A stretch of DNA of 29,868 nucleotides from JBNJEM01 sp051745935 (GTDB lineage: Bacteria > Planctomycetota > Planctomycetia > Pirellulales > Pirellulaceae). The translations under genes and the position numbers were made by a program. The DNA lies in assembly GCA_051745935.1 (NCBI GenBank), contig JBNJEM010000017.1:1-29868 (forward strand), in the 5' to 3' direction. Under the pieces are notes generated by a model. That model was given only the letters and a program-made list of their open reading frames with translations, did no database searches and was not told the DNA's origin. Of this stretch, positions 15,408 through 23,753 are shown in pieces. Each line of letters starts with the position of its first letter. The first letter of the stretch is position 1.

Positions 15408-15947
15408 ATGCCGTTGAATCAACTGCCAGGGATCATGGAGAACCCAGACACGACAACCAGAGACATTGTTGCTTGGCTCACAGGCGCACCTTCTCCTGGT
15501 GATTGCGATCGGTCGACTCGCGACTTGCTAGCTTCGTCAACCTCAAACTGCCTGTGCGATCAGTGTTCTACACCGAATGCGGCCGCCAGGAGAGCCCACG
15601 TTGAAGTTGTTGTTCAGCGAAGGTCTTCCGTCAAGCGGTGGTTTCGACGACCGGTTGTGTCTTGGCACGACGAGACACCCGACGCGTACGGCCGTTTCTG
15701 CTCAGAGAAATGTGCTGCCCAGTGGTTCCTGGAAAGACGTGTCTTGGCAGAAGACGAACGTCTCGTCTTTCACGACATTCAGACGGAGGCTGCCCCCAAC
15801 ATTCGCGGCTCCCGCAGGCCTGTCTCCTTCCATGAGGCATGGGAAGATATTATAAGAGCGCGTGAGCGCGACAGCCATGGTTCCCCGATCCTGCTGCCGG
15901 AAGAACCGTCGTTTTCTGAGAAGCTCAAAGGTAAACGCTGGCCGTAA
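15408..15947 (+). CDS. Small zinc-binding (treble-clef-like) protein
   Basis: This 179-residue protein starts 3 bp after the membrane-protein stop, so it belongs to the same transcript. CLCDQC (Cys48-Cys53) and RFCSEKCAAQWF (Cys98 and Cys102) form a CxxC...CxxxC zinc site of treble-clef type, with a basic segment (RRSSVKRWFRR) between. The rest is Arg/Glu-rich without membrane segments. The FCSxKC-aa-W pattern resembles zf-TRASH/MYM-type fingers, which act as metal sensors or bind protein or nucleic acid. No enzymatic motif is seen. It could be an accessory regulator of the operon; the family is not recognised. Confidence 0.6.
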   Translation: MPLNQLPGIMENPDTTTRDIVAWLTGAPSPGDCDRSTRDLLASSTSNCLCDQCSTPNAAARRAHVEVVVQRRSSVKRWFRRPVVSWHDETPDAYGRFCSEKCAAQWFLERRVLAEDERLVFHDIQTEAAPNIRGSRRPVSFHEAWEDIIRARERDSHGSPILLPEEPSFSEKLKGKRWP

Positions 15948-15989
15948 AAGAGGCACCACTTGGCTAGTCATAACGAGGCCGATCCGTGG

Positions 15990-16023
15990 CCAAAGGCAGG
16001 AAGTGCAACGACTAGAAAGTGCC
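15990..16023 (+). repeat. 34-bp direct repeat, left copy flanking the ankyrin gene
   Basis: This matches 17107-17140 at 27 of 34 positions without gaps; both contain AAAGGC and end in GAAAGTG plus two bases. The two copies lie on either side of the ankyrin gene. Confidence 0.45.
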
Positions 16024-16116
16024 ATATCGTAATAGACGGTTGTCGTTCGACTGAAAACTCTAACTGGACGCGGTGTTTTGCCGGAAATTAGCCCACGGTC
16101 CGAAGAGGTCAAGGCA

Positions 16117-16938
16117 ATGCCAACTGCTAAGCAAAGAGAAACAGAATTGCTTGCCGCTTGCGCATCTGGCGACCTGCCTACCGTACATCGACTGCTCAGT
16201 CCAGGTTTCTTCCGCAAACCCTTAAACGCAAACTGTGACGGGTGCCCCCTGGCGGTAGCGGCTGAAAACGGTTACGGGGAGATTGTCTCCTTGCTGATCC
16301 AGAAAGGGGCTCTGTATTCCGAGGCTTTGATCGGGGCAGCCAAGGACGGCAACATTGCTCTCCTTTCAATCCTGATCGAAGGCGGGGCTGATGTTGGCGA
16401 CGGCAAGGCGTTACATGAGGCTGCCGGAGCAGGTCACATTGACATCGTTTCACTTCTAATTAGGACCGGTGCACATGGCCACGCCGGCGGAGCATTACGC
16501 GAGGCAGCCAGAGCAGGTCACGCCGAAATCGTCTCATTTCTAATTAGCACGGGTGCGAGTCTTGAATGCCGACCGTATGTTCATTGGGTCAGCTACCTCG
16601 GATCGTTTGCTGGGGAATGTGTCGGCACGACTCCTCTGATGCTGGCAGCGACGAATGGTCATATCCGCGTGGCACAGCTTCTCATTGAGGGAGGGGCAGC
16701 CGTAAATGCCTTGGCAAGCACCGATGAAGAATTTGAGAGGTATCGTGCCAGCCCCAAAACAGTTGATGGCGAACCGAACTCCCTTGTCACCGCTCTCTCG
16801 TTGGCTCTACAGAATGGACATCTAGAAATTGCTAACCTCCTCCGAATACATGGAGCGGAATTGCCTCCAGTGTGCCGCAACGGCAGATGGGAACCCATAA
16901 ACCCTTGGTCTTTTTCGACGTGGTGCAAACGTAGGTAG
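16117..16938 (+). CDS. Ankyrin-repeat protein
   Basis: This 273-residue soluble protein is mostly ankyrin repeats used for protein binding. Recognisable units are ELLAACASGDLPTVHRLL, PLAVAAENGYGEIVSLLIQ, ALIGAAKDGNIALLSILI, ALHEAAGAGHIDIVSLLI, ALREAARAGHAEIVSFLIS, PLMLAATNGHIRVAQLLIE and ALSLALQNGHLEIANLLRI. Two repeats (ALHEAAGAGHIDIVSLLI and ALREAARAGHAEIVSFLIS) are nearly identical at both levels, suggesting recent duplication. No enzyme domain is fused. The ATG at 16117 is preferred over the in-frame TTG at 16078. It lies between the ESCRT-like operon and the kinase island, with gaps of 169 and 408 bp and an imperfect 34-bp direct repeat on each side, so it looks like a separately acquired cassette. 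Confidence 0.85.
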   Translation: MPTAKQRETELLAACASGDLPTVHRLLSPGFFRKPLNANCDGCPLAVAAENGYGEIVSLLIQKGALYSEALIGAAKDGNIALLSILIEGGADVGDGKALHEAAGAGHIDIVSLLIRTGAHGHAGGALREAARAGHAEIVSFLISTGASLECRPYVHWVSYLGSFAGECVGTTPLMLAATNGHIRVAQLLIEGGAAVNALASTDEEFERYRASPKTVDGEPNSLVTALSLALQNGHLEIANLLRIHGAELPPVCRNGRWEPINPWSFSTWCKRR

Positions 16939-17346
16939 CAGGAATCATAATCAACTAATCGGTCCGTTGGTCATTACGGATTCCGCGGGCGCCAATAACC
17001 CGTGCAGTGAAATACTCGAACGAACGTTTGGTCTTCAAGAATCAGGTGTTCAGGTGGCCGAAAGCGGCGATTTTCAGTCGGCGGGATGGTTGGAGATATC
17101 CGGTCACTAAAGGCCGGGAGTGCCACGAATGGAAAGTGACTTTCGGTCGTAGTGTATGCATAGTGAGAGCAACTTCCGATGCGTAAATGGCAGAGTCGGT
17201 CACGATCACGCTGCCGGCCGGGCCATGCTCCGACTGTTGGTATATCGGCGTGCAAGCAGACCACACGAGGGGCCTGTTGGCTCACCACTTACCAGCATAG
17301 TGACAGATCGTCACTGAGAAAACTCCTTTGACAGCGGAACGAGACT
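16939..17346. other. 408-bp gene-less spacer upstream of a kinase
   Basis: No supportable gene was found on either strand. It holds the right copy of the 34-bp direct repeat (17107-17140) and a small dyad, AGTGAC-AGATC-GTCACT, at 17299-17315, about 30 bp before the kinase start, which could be an operator. TTTGACAG at 17328 resembles a -35 element but has no matching -10. Confidence 0.4.
17107..17140 (+). repeat. 34-bp direct repeat, right copy flanking the ankyrin gene
   Basis: This is the partner of 15990-16023 (27 of 34 identical). Together they bracket the ankyrin gene at 16117-16938. Confidence 0.45.
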
Positions 17347-19032
17347 ATGTATCGCCTCTTGGAGCGTCTTTTCAGAACACGCTGTGAAAAACGCGTCTCC
17401 CGGCATGCGGAGCCGACCATGCGTGCCACTCCGGCCGGGCCGTCGCTTCCTCGGGTTGTCGTGGATTCGCAGGCGTTCACTTCGAGGTCCGATGAGCAGT
17501 CAGACTTACAGACAACGACACGTGTGCGTTACAAGCCAGGGGATTGGATCGGCGGCCGCTACGAGGTGCAGGCCATTTTCGGCGGCCCAGGCAAGTCCGG
17601 AATGGGCGTGGTCTACAAGTGCTTTGACCGCTGGGACGAGCGACTCTGTGCCCTGAAGAGTTTCCAAGACAAACGAGCATGTAATGTAGCAATTTCAGAA
17701 GTATTCCGTCGCGAAGCGGAGTGCTGGATCGCCCTTGGACATCACCCGCACGTCGTTGCCGCATTGACAATCCGCAAGCCGGATGGTCGCCTCTATCTCG
17801 TGCTCGAGTATATCGAACCCGACGCGAAAGGAAGGAACTGCCTCGGACACTATCTGAAAGGCGAACCGTTGCCAATAGGATCAGTCTTGAATTGGGCAAT
17901 CCAGATGTGCTGGGGTATGGAACATGCTGCACGCAATGGTATTCGTTGCCACCGTGACATTAAGCCGGACAATTTATTGATTGACCAGGATGGGCGACTG
18001 AAGATCAGTGACTTCGGTTTGGCAAAGTCCCTTGATGGGCTTAACACCGCACCAGGTAACGCGGACCGGACCGCGGTTGCGCACGAGCTTTCGCTGATAA
18101 CCACGGAAGATGGCATCACCTGTGGCTCCCCACCCTGGATGGCTCCTGAACAATTCGGTCGTGCAAAGAACGCCGATGTGCGTAACGATGTTTACGCTTT
18201 CGGTGTCGTCTTCTTCCAGATGATCTCCGGTGGGCCGCTACCGTTTCGGGGGAGCAATATCCAACAATATGCTCAATTGCACCGTTGTGCACCTGTACCA
18301 TCCCTAGATTCTCCCTTAGGTGCGGTCGTCGACCGATGCATGGCAAAACATCCTGAAGACCGATATCAGGATTTCACCGGACTACGGCACGACTTGGAGG
18401 GTCACGCAACAGACCTAAACGTGTTCGTTCCGAAGTATCAGCCACTTTCAGAAACCGCTGAGCGACTCAAGGACTGGGCATCGAGTTTGTGCTACTTGGG
18501 ACGGTACGAAGAGGCTTTCACTTTTGCCGAGCGAGCGGTGCAGAAGGACCCCCAACATGTGGCTTCATGGATCAACCACAGTCTTTGTGCTCTTGCTCGA
18601 GACGACCCCGTCACCGCTCGGGATAGCGCCCAACGGGCTATTCAACTAAGTAGCGACAATCCGTTGGCTTGGAACAATCTCGCATGTGCCTATAGCAGTC
18701 TTAAGCAGTGGAAAGAAGCCTTCGAGGCCATACGTCAGGCAATCCACCTCGACGCCGACTTCCTGGATGGCTGGAACACGCTCGGTGGGTTGTACCATCG
18801 CACGGCCAAATCGCGGCGCGACTTCCAGCGGGCCGTGGAAAGCTATCAAAACGCGGTTCACCTCGATCCATTTTTCTATGATGGATGGATGAACCTGGCT
18901 GATAGTTATTGCGGGGTGGAACAGGCACAAGAGGCGCTACGCTGCTATGAGCGAGCCGCCGAAATTGACCCAACGAGTGCTGCTTCCGTGGAACGACGCG
19001 ATGCGATGCGCACAGCACTTAACTCCGGTTAG
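17347..19032 (+). CDS. Ser/Thr protein kinase with C-terminal TPR repeats
   Basis: This is a 561-residue cytoplasmic Hanks-type kinase. After a 65-residue basic, disordered leader come RYEVQAIFGGPGKSGMGVVY (Gly loop 79-87, with an insertion), the ATP Lys in CALKSF (104), HRDIKPDNLLID (catalytic loop from 202), DFGLAK (222-227) and the APE motif in PPWMAPEQF. All key catalytic residues are present, so it should be active. From about 375 there are four or five TPRs (LGRYEEAFTFAERAVQKDP, DPVTARDSAQRAIQLSSDN, LKQWKEAFEAIRQAIHLD, RAVESYQNAVHLDP and AQEALRCYERAAEIDP), presumably recruiting substrates. No membrane helix is seen. It starts the kinase/TPR/WD40 run of plus-strand genes. The ATG at 17347 has only a weak ribosome site, and the Met at residue 25 is an alternative. 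Confidence 0.92.
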   Translation: MYRLLERLFRTRCEKRVSRHAEPTMRATPAGPSLPRVVVDSQAFTSRSDEQSDLQTTTRVRYKPGDWIGGRYEVQAIFGGPGKSGMGVVYKCFDRWDERLCALKSFQDKRACNVAISEVFRREAECWIALGHHPHVVAALTIRKPDGRLYLVLEYIEPDAKGRNCLGHYLKGEPLPIGSVLNWAIQMCWGMEHAARNGIRCHRDIKPDNLLIDQDGRLKISDFGLAKSLDGLNTAPGNADRTAVAHELSLITTEDGITCGSPPWMAPEQFGRAKNADVRNDVYAFGVVFFQMISGGPLPFRGSNIQQYAQLHRCAPVPSLDSPLGAVVDRCMAKHPEDRYQDFTGLRHDLEGHATDLNVFVPKYQPLSETAERLKDWASSLCYLGRYEEAFTFAERAVQKDPQHVASWINHSLCALARDDPVTARDSAQRAIQLSSDNPLAWNNLACAYSSLKQWKEAFEAIRQAIHLDADFLDGWNTLGGLYHRTAKSRRDFQRAVESYQNAVHLDPFFYDGWMNLADSYCGVEQAQEALRCYERAAEIDPTSAASVERRDAMRTALNSG

Positions 19033-19204
19033 AGGCGGTAACCACACTTAATGCAATAAACCCTCGTTTGTCGGTTTCGGCGGGTTCGTCGGACTCGGAC
19101 CGACCGTTGTTTCTGGTTGGCTTAGAGCCTTTTAGCCAAATGCATCACTTTGCAAGGGCTGCTGGCCTAACGCAACTCAAAGCTTTGCAAAGGGAACCAC
19201 TCAA

Positions 19205-20167
19205 ATGGCCATTCCACATCGCTCGTTATCTGACAGTAATGAACAGCCGCCTTATATCCGGAAGGCGATGGATATGCTTGAGCATGCACTGGACACGGCA
19301 GACGAGCAAAAGGACCAAAGGGTGAATAATGCTGGCTGGGACGCCACTGTGGATGTATGTCATCAAGCACTTGCGATCTGCCAAGAGGCGGATCACGACG
19401 AAGGAGTGGCCAAATGCTATGCCACAATGGCACGCCTTGCCAATAAACGACAAGAGTTTGCGGAAGCAAAGCGGCTCTATCAAAAAGCGATTGAGACGTA
19501 TGACCACTTGGGAAGCCTCGGCCAGCCTGTGCGCGCGGAGAGTTTTGATTCACCAATCGTTGTGGTACTGAGATTTCTTGGAGTTGATTCTCATCGTGAC
19601 CCCGTGCGAGTGTGCCCAGGTGTGGGGTACACACACATGCTGCTCGGATTTTCCATTAATCGTGACGGAGTCTTCCTTCCCAATGCGTACAGAGTCCTGA
19701 TAGACGGCAGAGCATATGAGCCTATTCTCGTTGCCACGGGAAGGCTTGTCAGAGTTGCGCCCAGCGAAGCACAAGATGAGCTAATCCTCCTCAAAGACTT
19801 CAAAGACGACAACGGAAAGAAGACGTGGTCGGCCGTACTTCCAGACCACGTATGGCTAACGCCCGACTGTTCGGGTTCCAGTATGGAAGTGCGAGGTGGA
19901 TATGTGACGGAGTGGGTGTCCGATCTTGATGAACTACGTCTATTCTACCTTATACCAAAGGAATATGATCACATTGAGTACCGTTACCGAAATAGAACAT
20001 CCAGCACTCTTTCCGTCATACACAAGTCGAGTGTACCGATTACCGTTGTGCCCGAAGATCGCAAAGCACCCGTGAATCCGAATGCTCGGGAACTGATGAA
20101 GGAGTATGCGATGTCGTTCCCCAGAAGTCACGCATCTGCATCGTCTCCTATCGTGGTACGGCGGTAG
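19205..20167 (+). CDS. TPR-like protein with unrecognised beta-rich C-terminal domain
   Basis: This 320-residue protein has an N-terminal helical part (about 15-105) with TPR features (DATVDVCHQALAICQEADHD, LANKRQEFAEAKRLYQKAIE). From about 112 the protein is beta-rich (SPIVVVLRFLGVDSHRDPVR, LLGFSINRDGVFLPNAYRVL, GRAYEPILVATGRLVRVAPS), ending near residue 290 with a Pro-rich tail. There is no enzymatic motif, Cys cluster, signal peptide or membrane helix. It follows the kinase by 172 bp on the same strand and precedes a TPR-WD40 gene, so it may be a partner of the kinase cascade. AAAGGGAA lies before the ATG. The C-terminal domain is not one I recognise. Confidence 0.7.
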   Translation: MAIPHRSLSDSNEQPPYIRKAMDMLEHALDTADEQKDQRVNNAGWDATVDVCHQALAICQEADHDEGVAKCYATMARLANKRQEFAEAKRLYQKAIETYDHLGSLGQPVRAESFDSPIVVVLRFLGVDSHRDPVRVCPGVGYTHMLLGFSINRDGVFLPNAYRVLIDGRAYEPILVATGRLVRVAPSEAQDELILLKDFKDDNGKKTWSAVLPDHVWLTPDCSGSSMEVRGGYVTEWVSDLDELRLFYLIPKEYDHIEYRYRNRTSSTLSVIHKSSVPITVVPEDRKAPVNPNARELMKEYAMSFPRSHASASSPIVVRR

Positions 20168-20205
20168 CGATCTTCGATACTGATTCGCATGGGGAATGTT
20201 TTTGC

Positions 20206-20245
20206 CTTTTGGTAACACTTCAGGTGGCTGAAGTGTTACCAAAAG
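20206..20245. repeat. 18-bp perfect stem hairpin between TPR genes
   Basis: Arms 20206-20223 and 20228-20245 are exact reverse complements (CTTTTGGTAACACTTCAG and partner) with a 4-nt loop GTGG. It lies about 40 bp after the TPR-beta stop and 77 bp before the WD40 gene. It is not followed by a T-run on either strand, so a Rho-independent terminator is doubtful; an mRNA processing hairpin or a repeat element are alternatives. Confidence 0.8.
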
Positions 20246-20321
20246 TGGAAAAGTCCCGAGACTTGCAGCCGCAGGAATCGGGAGTGGCCTCTGCGCCAAC
20301 TGCGATCAGGAAATAGCCCAC

Positions 20322-21599
20322 ATGCATGATGAAGCTACCGACAGGTCCGAACAGGGGGCCGTGCGACGATCCGAGTGCGAGAAGGCACGTCACCAAGAAC
20401 GCTTATCGTCGAGCAGCCTCCCGCTCAAGCCCACTCACGATGGCCGGCGCCCTGCCGACCGGTTCAATGATGATGCGATCCGCCAATACGACTCGGGGGC
20501 TCCTGAAGACGCAGAACGACTCTGGCAACGGGCCCTGGAAACGAGTCCAGATCATCCCGAGGCGGCCTACAATCTAGGGCTCTGTCATTGGCGTTCGGCT
20601 CGATGTACGGACCTGGAACTCATCGAGCGAATGGAAAAGTCATGTCACGCCGCAGAATCTACCGGAAGCGTGGAACGACTCCTCGCATTGGTTCACTTGG
20701 AACGAGCTGACATCATCGCAGCCAAACGGCTCTTGACGCAAGTGGACGCGCTATCCCGGAATCTGCCCGAGGTCCGCCTTGCACGCGAAGCTCTTAACGA
20801 CCTGGGAATGGGAATGCGTTGCTTTCAAACTCTTGATTGCCCCAATCTCAACGGCTCTGTCGTGTTGTCCTCCGACAATCGCTGTTTCCTCGCTTCCAGT
20901 CGCTGTAATGGAGCCGTAGCTTTGTGGGACTTGAAGAGTCTGCTCTTTGTGTACCTTGTCGAGCCGGACACCGGAGGAGATTCGTTTGCCGCGGTCTGCC
21001 CCGCTAGCCGTCGCGCTCTCTCGGCCACTGGACGGAGCCCGAACTTCCGCCTGTGGGATCTTGAAACGCGCGAGTGCCTGAAGACTTTCGATGCTGAGCA
21101 TCCTGGGAGTATCACGGCACTCGCCATGGCGCATGACGGCCGTCGCGCTGTATCCGGAACTTACAAGGACGGTATAATCTGTTTCTGGGACATCGCTACT
21201 GGGAAGTGCCTTAAAAAGCGTGTGGCACACAGGTCGAACGATGGCATGGGAGTAATCTCTCTTCGGTCGAGTGCCGACGGCCGATTTGTTGTGTCAACCG
21301 GTTGGGACGAGACTCTGAAGACTTGGGACAGCGGGGCAATGGATCATCTGCGGACGATTCGTAGCGAAGCCGGTCCCATGTACGACGCGGTGATAACGCC
21401 AGAGGCAAGGACGGCCATTTCGGCCGACGACGACAACCTGCTACGACTCTGGGACCTCAAGACTGGAGAGTGCTTGCGAACGTTTGTCGGAGCGTGGCAA
21501 CCCGCAACCGCGTTGGTCGTAACGTCCGACGGTCGGCGCGAGTCGGGTGGAGGAGTAACGAACTTGCGAGGTGTGATTTTATTTCGGACAAGACGATAA
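20322..21599 (+). CDS. TPR and WD40-repeat protein, C-terminus probably truncated
   Basis: This 425-residue protein has a polar N-terminus, a TPR-like segment at about 47-90 (AIRQYDSGAPEDAERLWQRA, PEAAYNLGLCHW) and further helical repeats to 160. About five WD40 blades follow from 168: GAVALWDLK, NFRLWDLETRECLKTF, GIICFWDIATGKCLKK, TLKTWDSGAMDHLRTI and LLRLWDLKTGECLRTF. The WD40 part resembles repeats fused to bacterial kinases and STAND NTPases. A sixth blade begins (ALVVTSDGRR) but turns into non-WD sequence and stops. Since a closed propeller usually needs six to eight blades, the 3' end has probably been lost or frameshifted. It is likely a scaffold in the surrounding kinase network. Confidence 0.85.
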   Translation: MHDEATDRSEQGAVRRSECEKARHQERLSSSSLPLKPTHDGRRPADRFNDDAIRQYDSGAPEDAERLWQRALETSPDHPEAAYNLGLCHWRSARCTDLELIERMEKSCHAAESTGSVERLLALVHLERADIIAAKRLLTQVDALSRNLPEVRLAREALNDLGMGMRCFQTLDCPNLNGSVVLSSDNRCFLASSRCNGAVALWDLKSLLFVYLVEPDTGGDSFAAVCPASRRALSATGRSPNFRLWDLETRECLKTFDAEHPGSITALAMAHDGRRAVSGTYKDGIICFWDIATGKCLKKRVAHRSNDGMGVISLRSSADGRFVVSTGWDETLKTWDSGAMDHLRTIRSEAGPMYDAVITPEARTAISADDDNLLRLWDLKTGECLRTFVGAWQPATALVVTSDGRRESGGGVTNLRGVILFRTRR

Positions 21600-21857
21600 G
21601 AGGGCGCGTATCGATGCCGCGTGTCCTGCAGCGCGCATTTTCGGCGATGGCGCACAACCGGTCCGTTGCCGGTGAACTAGGCCCGCTGCCGAACCGGCTA
21701 CAATGTGAGGTTCCCGGGGATTGGAGAAACGCAGTCCGTGAATAGAAATCGGAATTCGGCCGTAGCACTGCTTGTACGCAACAATTGCCCGGAATAGAGC
21801 GCGTAGGAGCGTTTTCCGGCTACCGGCGGGAACGTTACCACCGACGAGGAAACAGGC

Positions 21858-23705
21858 ATGGCAGGTTCATTCAAGAGGGTCTTCGGAAAACGTGGCGAGG
21901 TGCCATCCGGCGATGACTCGGGTGGCTGGATTAGGACACACAAGGCATCGCCGGCAGACACTTCTGGCGAGCGCGTTGAGCCAGTACTGGAATCCAATTG
22001 GATCAGGCCGGCCGACAGGGAATCTGCAGAGGGTGATACCGGCCCGTGGTTCGTTGGCAAGACAGTCGGCGAGATCTTCGAGATCCGCGGGGTACTGGGC
22101 CGCGGGGGAATGGGGATCGTTTACCAGGCCGACGACACGGCCACGCAACGGGTCGTGGCGGTTAAGGTCCCGCTGGACGAGTTCCGCAATGGGAAGCTTG
22201 TCCGAAGATTCGTCGATGACGAAGATGCCCGGAAACGGTTTTCCTGGGAGGCGGAAGCCTGGACCGAGCTAATCCACCCGCACATTGTGCATGCCTTTGA
22301 TATACGCGATGACCAGACGACCGACTACCGGCCTGCCGTGTTCATGGACTACTGTGACGGCGGCAGCCTCGCTGATCGGCTCCTGCAAGGCCCGCCGCTA
22401 TCCATTCCGGATGCTCTTGATATTGCCATTCAGATCTGCTGGGGGATGGAGTTTGCCCACGAAAAGAACCATATCCACCGCGATCTGAAGCCGGGCAACG
22501 TGCTGTTGACCTCGGAGGGCAAGGCCTTGGTCAGCGACTTCGGGCTGGTCAAGTCGCTGGAGTTGGACGAGTTGGAGAGCGTGAACGGGGGATTGACGGA
22601 GCAAGACGCCGGTCTGCGCGAGAGTCTCACTCACAGCGTTGTGGTCGGCACACCGGAATACATGCCGCCGGAGCAGTGGGTGGGGAAGCCTTGCCCACAG
22701 TCGGACATCTATGCGTTCGGCATCATGCTCTATGAGCTGTTCTGCGGCGCGCGGCCGTTTTCGGCTGAGAGGGGCAAGCGCTGGCAGTTGCGTAAAGTGC
22801 ATGACTCGGTCCCGCCGCCCGATCCGAGGCGGCACAATGGGCGATTGCCGGTTGTGCTCGGGGAACTGATGCTGGCCTGCCTAGGCAAGCAACCTTCCGA
22901 ACGTCCGCAGTCGTTCGCAGCGGTTGCGGATCGGCTGACCGCATCATATTGTCAAATCACGGATATACCCCATGCATCACGCCTCGTCAGGCCATCGGCA
23001 GGTACGATTTCCCACGAGGAGTCGCAAGCCCAGGCCTGGTCTTTGACCCGGTTGGGAATTGGCTGTCTCCGGAGAGGCGAGTTGCCGGACTCCCTGCAAC
23101 ATTTCCAAGATGCGGAGAAGGTATTCGAAATTCTGAAGGATCCCGCTGGGGTGGCGACAAGCCTCGGTCACCAAGCGGTCATTCTACGAACCTGGGGCAA
23201 GACCGACAAGGCAATAGAGCTTCTTCAACAACAGGAGCGGGTTTATCGCCAATTAGGAATTCAGGATGGCCTTGCAACAAGCTATGGCAGCCAAGCACTG
23301 GTGTTTTATGCTGCTGGTAGGCTCGATGAGGCAATGCTGCTTTTCAAGAAACAAGAGGCAATCTGTGAAACGCTCGGTATTCAGGAGTCACTCGCGACCA
23401 GCCTGGGCCACCAGGCTCTAATTCTGTACGCCAAGCGCGAACTGGTCGAGGCCATGAGGCTGCATAAGCGGGAGGAGACTATCTGCCGGCGGTTGCGAGA
23501 CCAGCACGGACTTCAGGTGAGTCTCAGCAATCAAGCAATTGTTCTCAAAGACTTGGGCAAACTGGATGAGGCGATGGGGCTTCTCCAGGAACAGGAGACG
23601 ATCTGTCGGCGGTTTGGCTTTCAAGACGGCCTTGCCGCCAGCTTGGGCCGCCAAGCGATGCTTATCTATGTTAAGAACAGGCTGGGCAAGGCCAGTAACC
23701 CGTGA
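21858..23705 (+). CDS. Ser/Thr protein kinase with nephrocystin-type TPR array (C-terminus cut)
   Basis: This 615-residue kinase is catalytically complete: GRGGMG loop (81-86), VAVKVP Lys103, HRDLKPGNVLL (207-217), DFGLVK (227-232) and PEYMPPEQW replacing APE. An acidic insert follows DFG. From about 385 there are five or more long TPRs of the type ...AMLLFKKQEAICETLGIQ..LATSLGHQALI, about 40 residues apart. The last unit breaks off at IYVKNRLGKASNP and TGA. The next gene, 48 bp later in the same frame sense, resumes with the missing part of such a unit (DDALRLLKQEEAICRQ), so one longer protein was probably split. The 60-residue N-terminal leader is polar and there is no membrane helix. GAGGAA precedes the ATG. 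Substrates are unknown. Confidence 0.9.
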   Translation: MAGSFKRVFGKRGEVPSGDDSGGWIRTHKASPADTSGERVEPVLESNWIRPADRESAEGDTGPWFVGKTVGEIFEIRGVLGRGGMGIVYQADDTATQRVVAVKVPLDEFRNGKLVRRFVDDEDARKRFSWEAEAWTELIHPHIVHAFDIRDDQTTDYRPAVFMDYCDGGSLADRLLQGPPLSIPDALDIAIQICWGMEFAHEKNHIHRDLKPGNVLLTSEGKALVSDFGLVKSLELDELESVNGGLTEQDAGLRESLTHSVVVGTPEYMPPEQWVGKPCPQSDIYAFGIMLYELFCGARPFSAERGKRWQLRKVHDSVPPPDPRRHNGRLPVVLGELMLACLGKQPSERPQSFAAVADRLTASYCQITDIPHASRLVRPSAGTISHEESQAQAWSLTRLGIGCLRRGELPDSLQHFQDAEKVFEILKDPAGVATSLGHQAVILRTWGKTDKAIELLQQQERVYRQLGIQDGLATSYGSQALVFYAAGRLDEAMLLFKKQEAICETLGIQESLATSLGHQALILYAKRELVEAMRLHKREETICRRLRDQHGLQVSLSNQAIVLKDLGKLDEAMGLLQEQETICRRFGFQDGLAASLGRQAMLIYVKNRLGKASNP

Positions 23706-23753
23706 CACAGTTATGCGTCGCTAACCTGAATACGAAATAAGAGGGCCACGGCG

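Noticed and set aside
16974..17288. A 104-codon minus-strand frame in the gap before the second kinase
   Set aside because: Composition is His/Arg/Pro-rich with no domain, and it covers the direct repeat; judged non-coding.
17299..17315. Dyad AGTGAC-AGATC-GTCACT near the second kinase start
   Set aside because: A 6-bp stem is expected by chance at this length scale; noted as a possible operator only.
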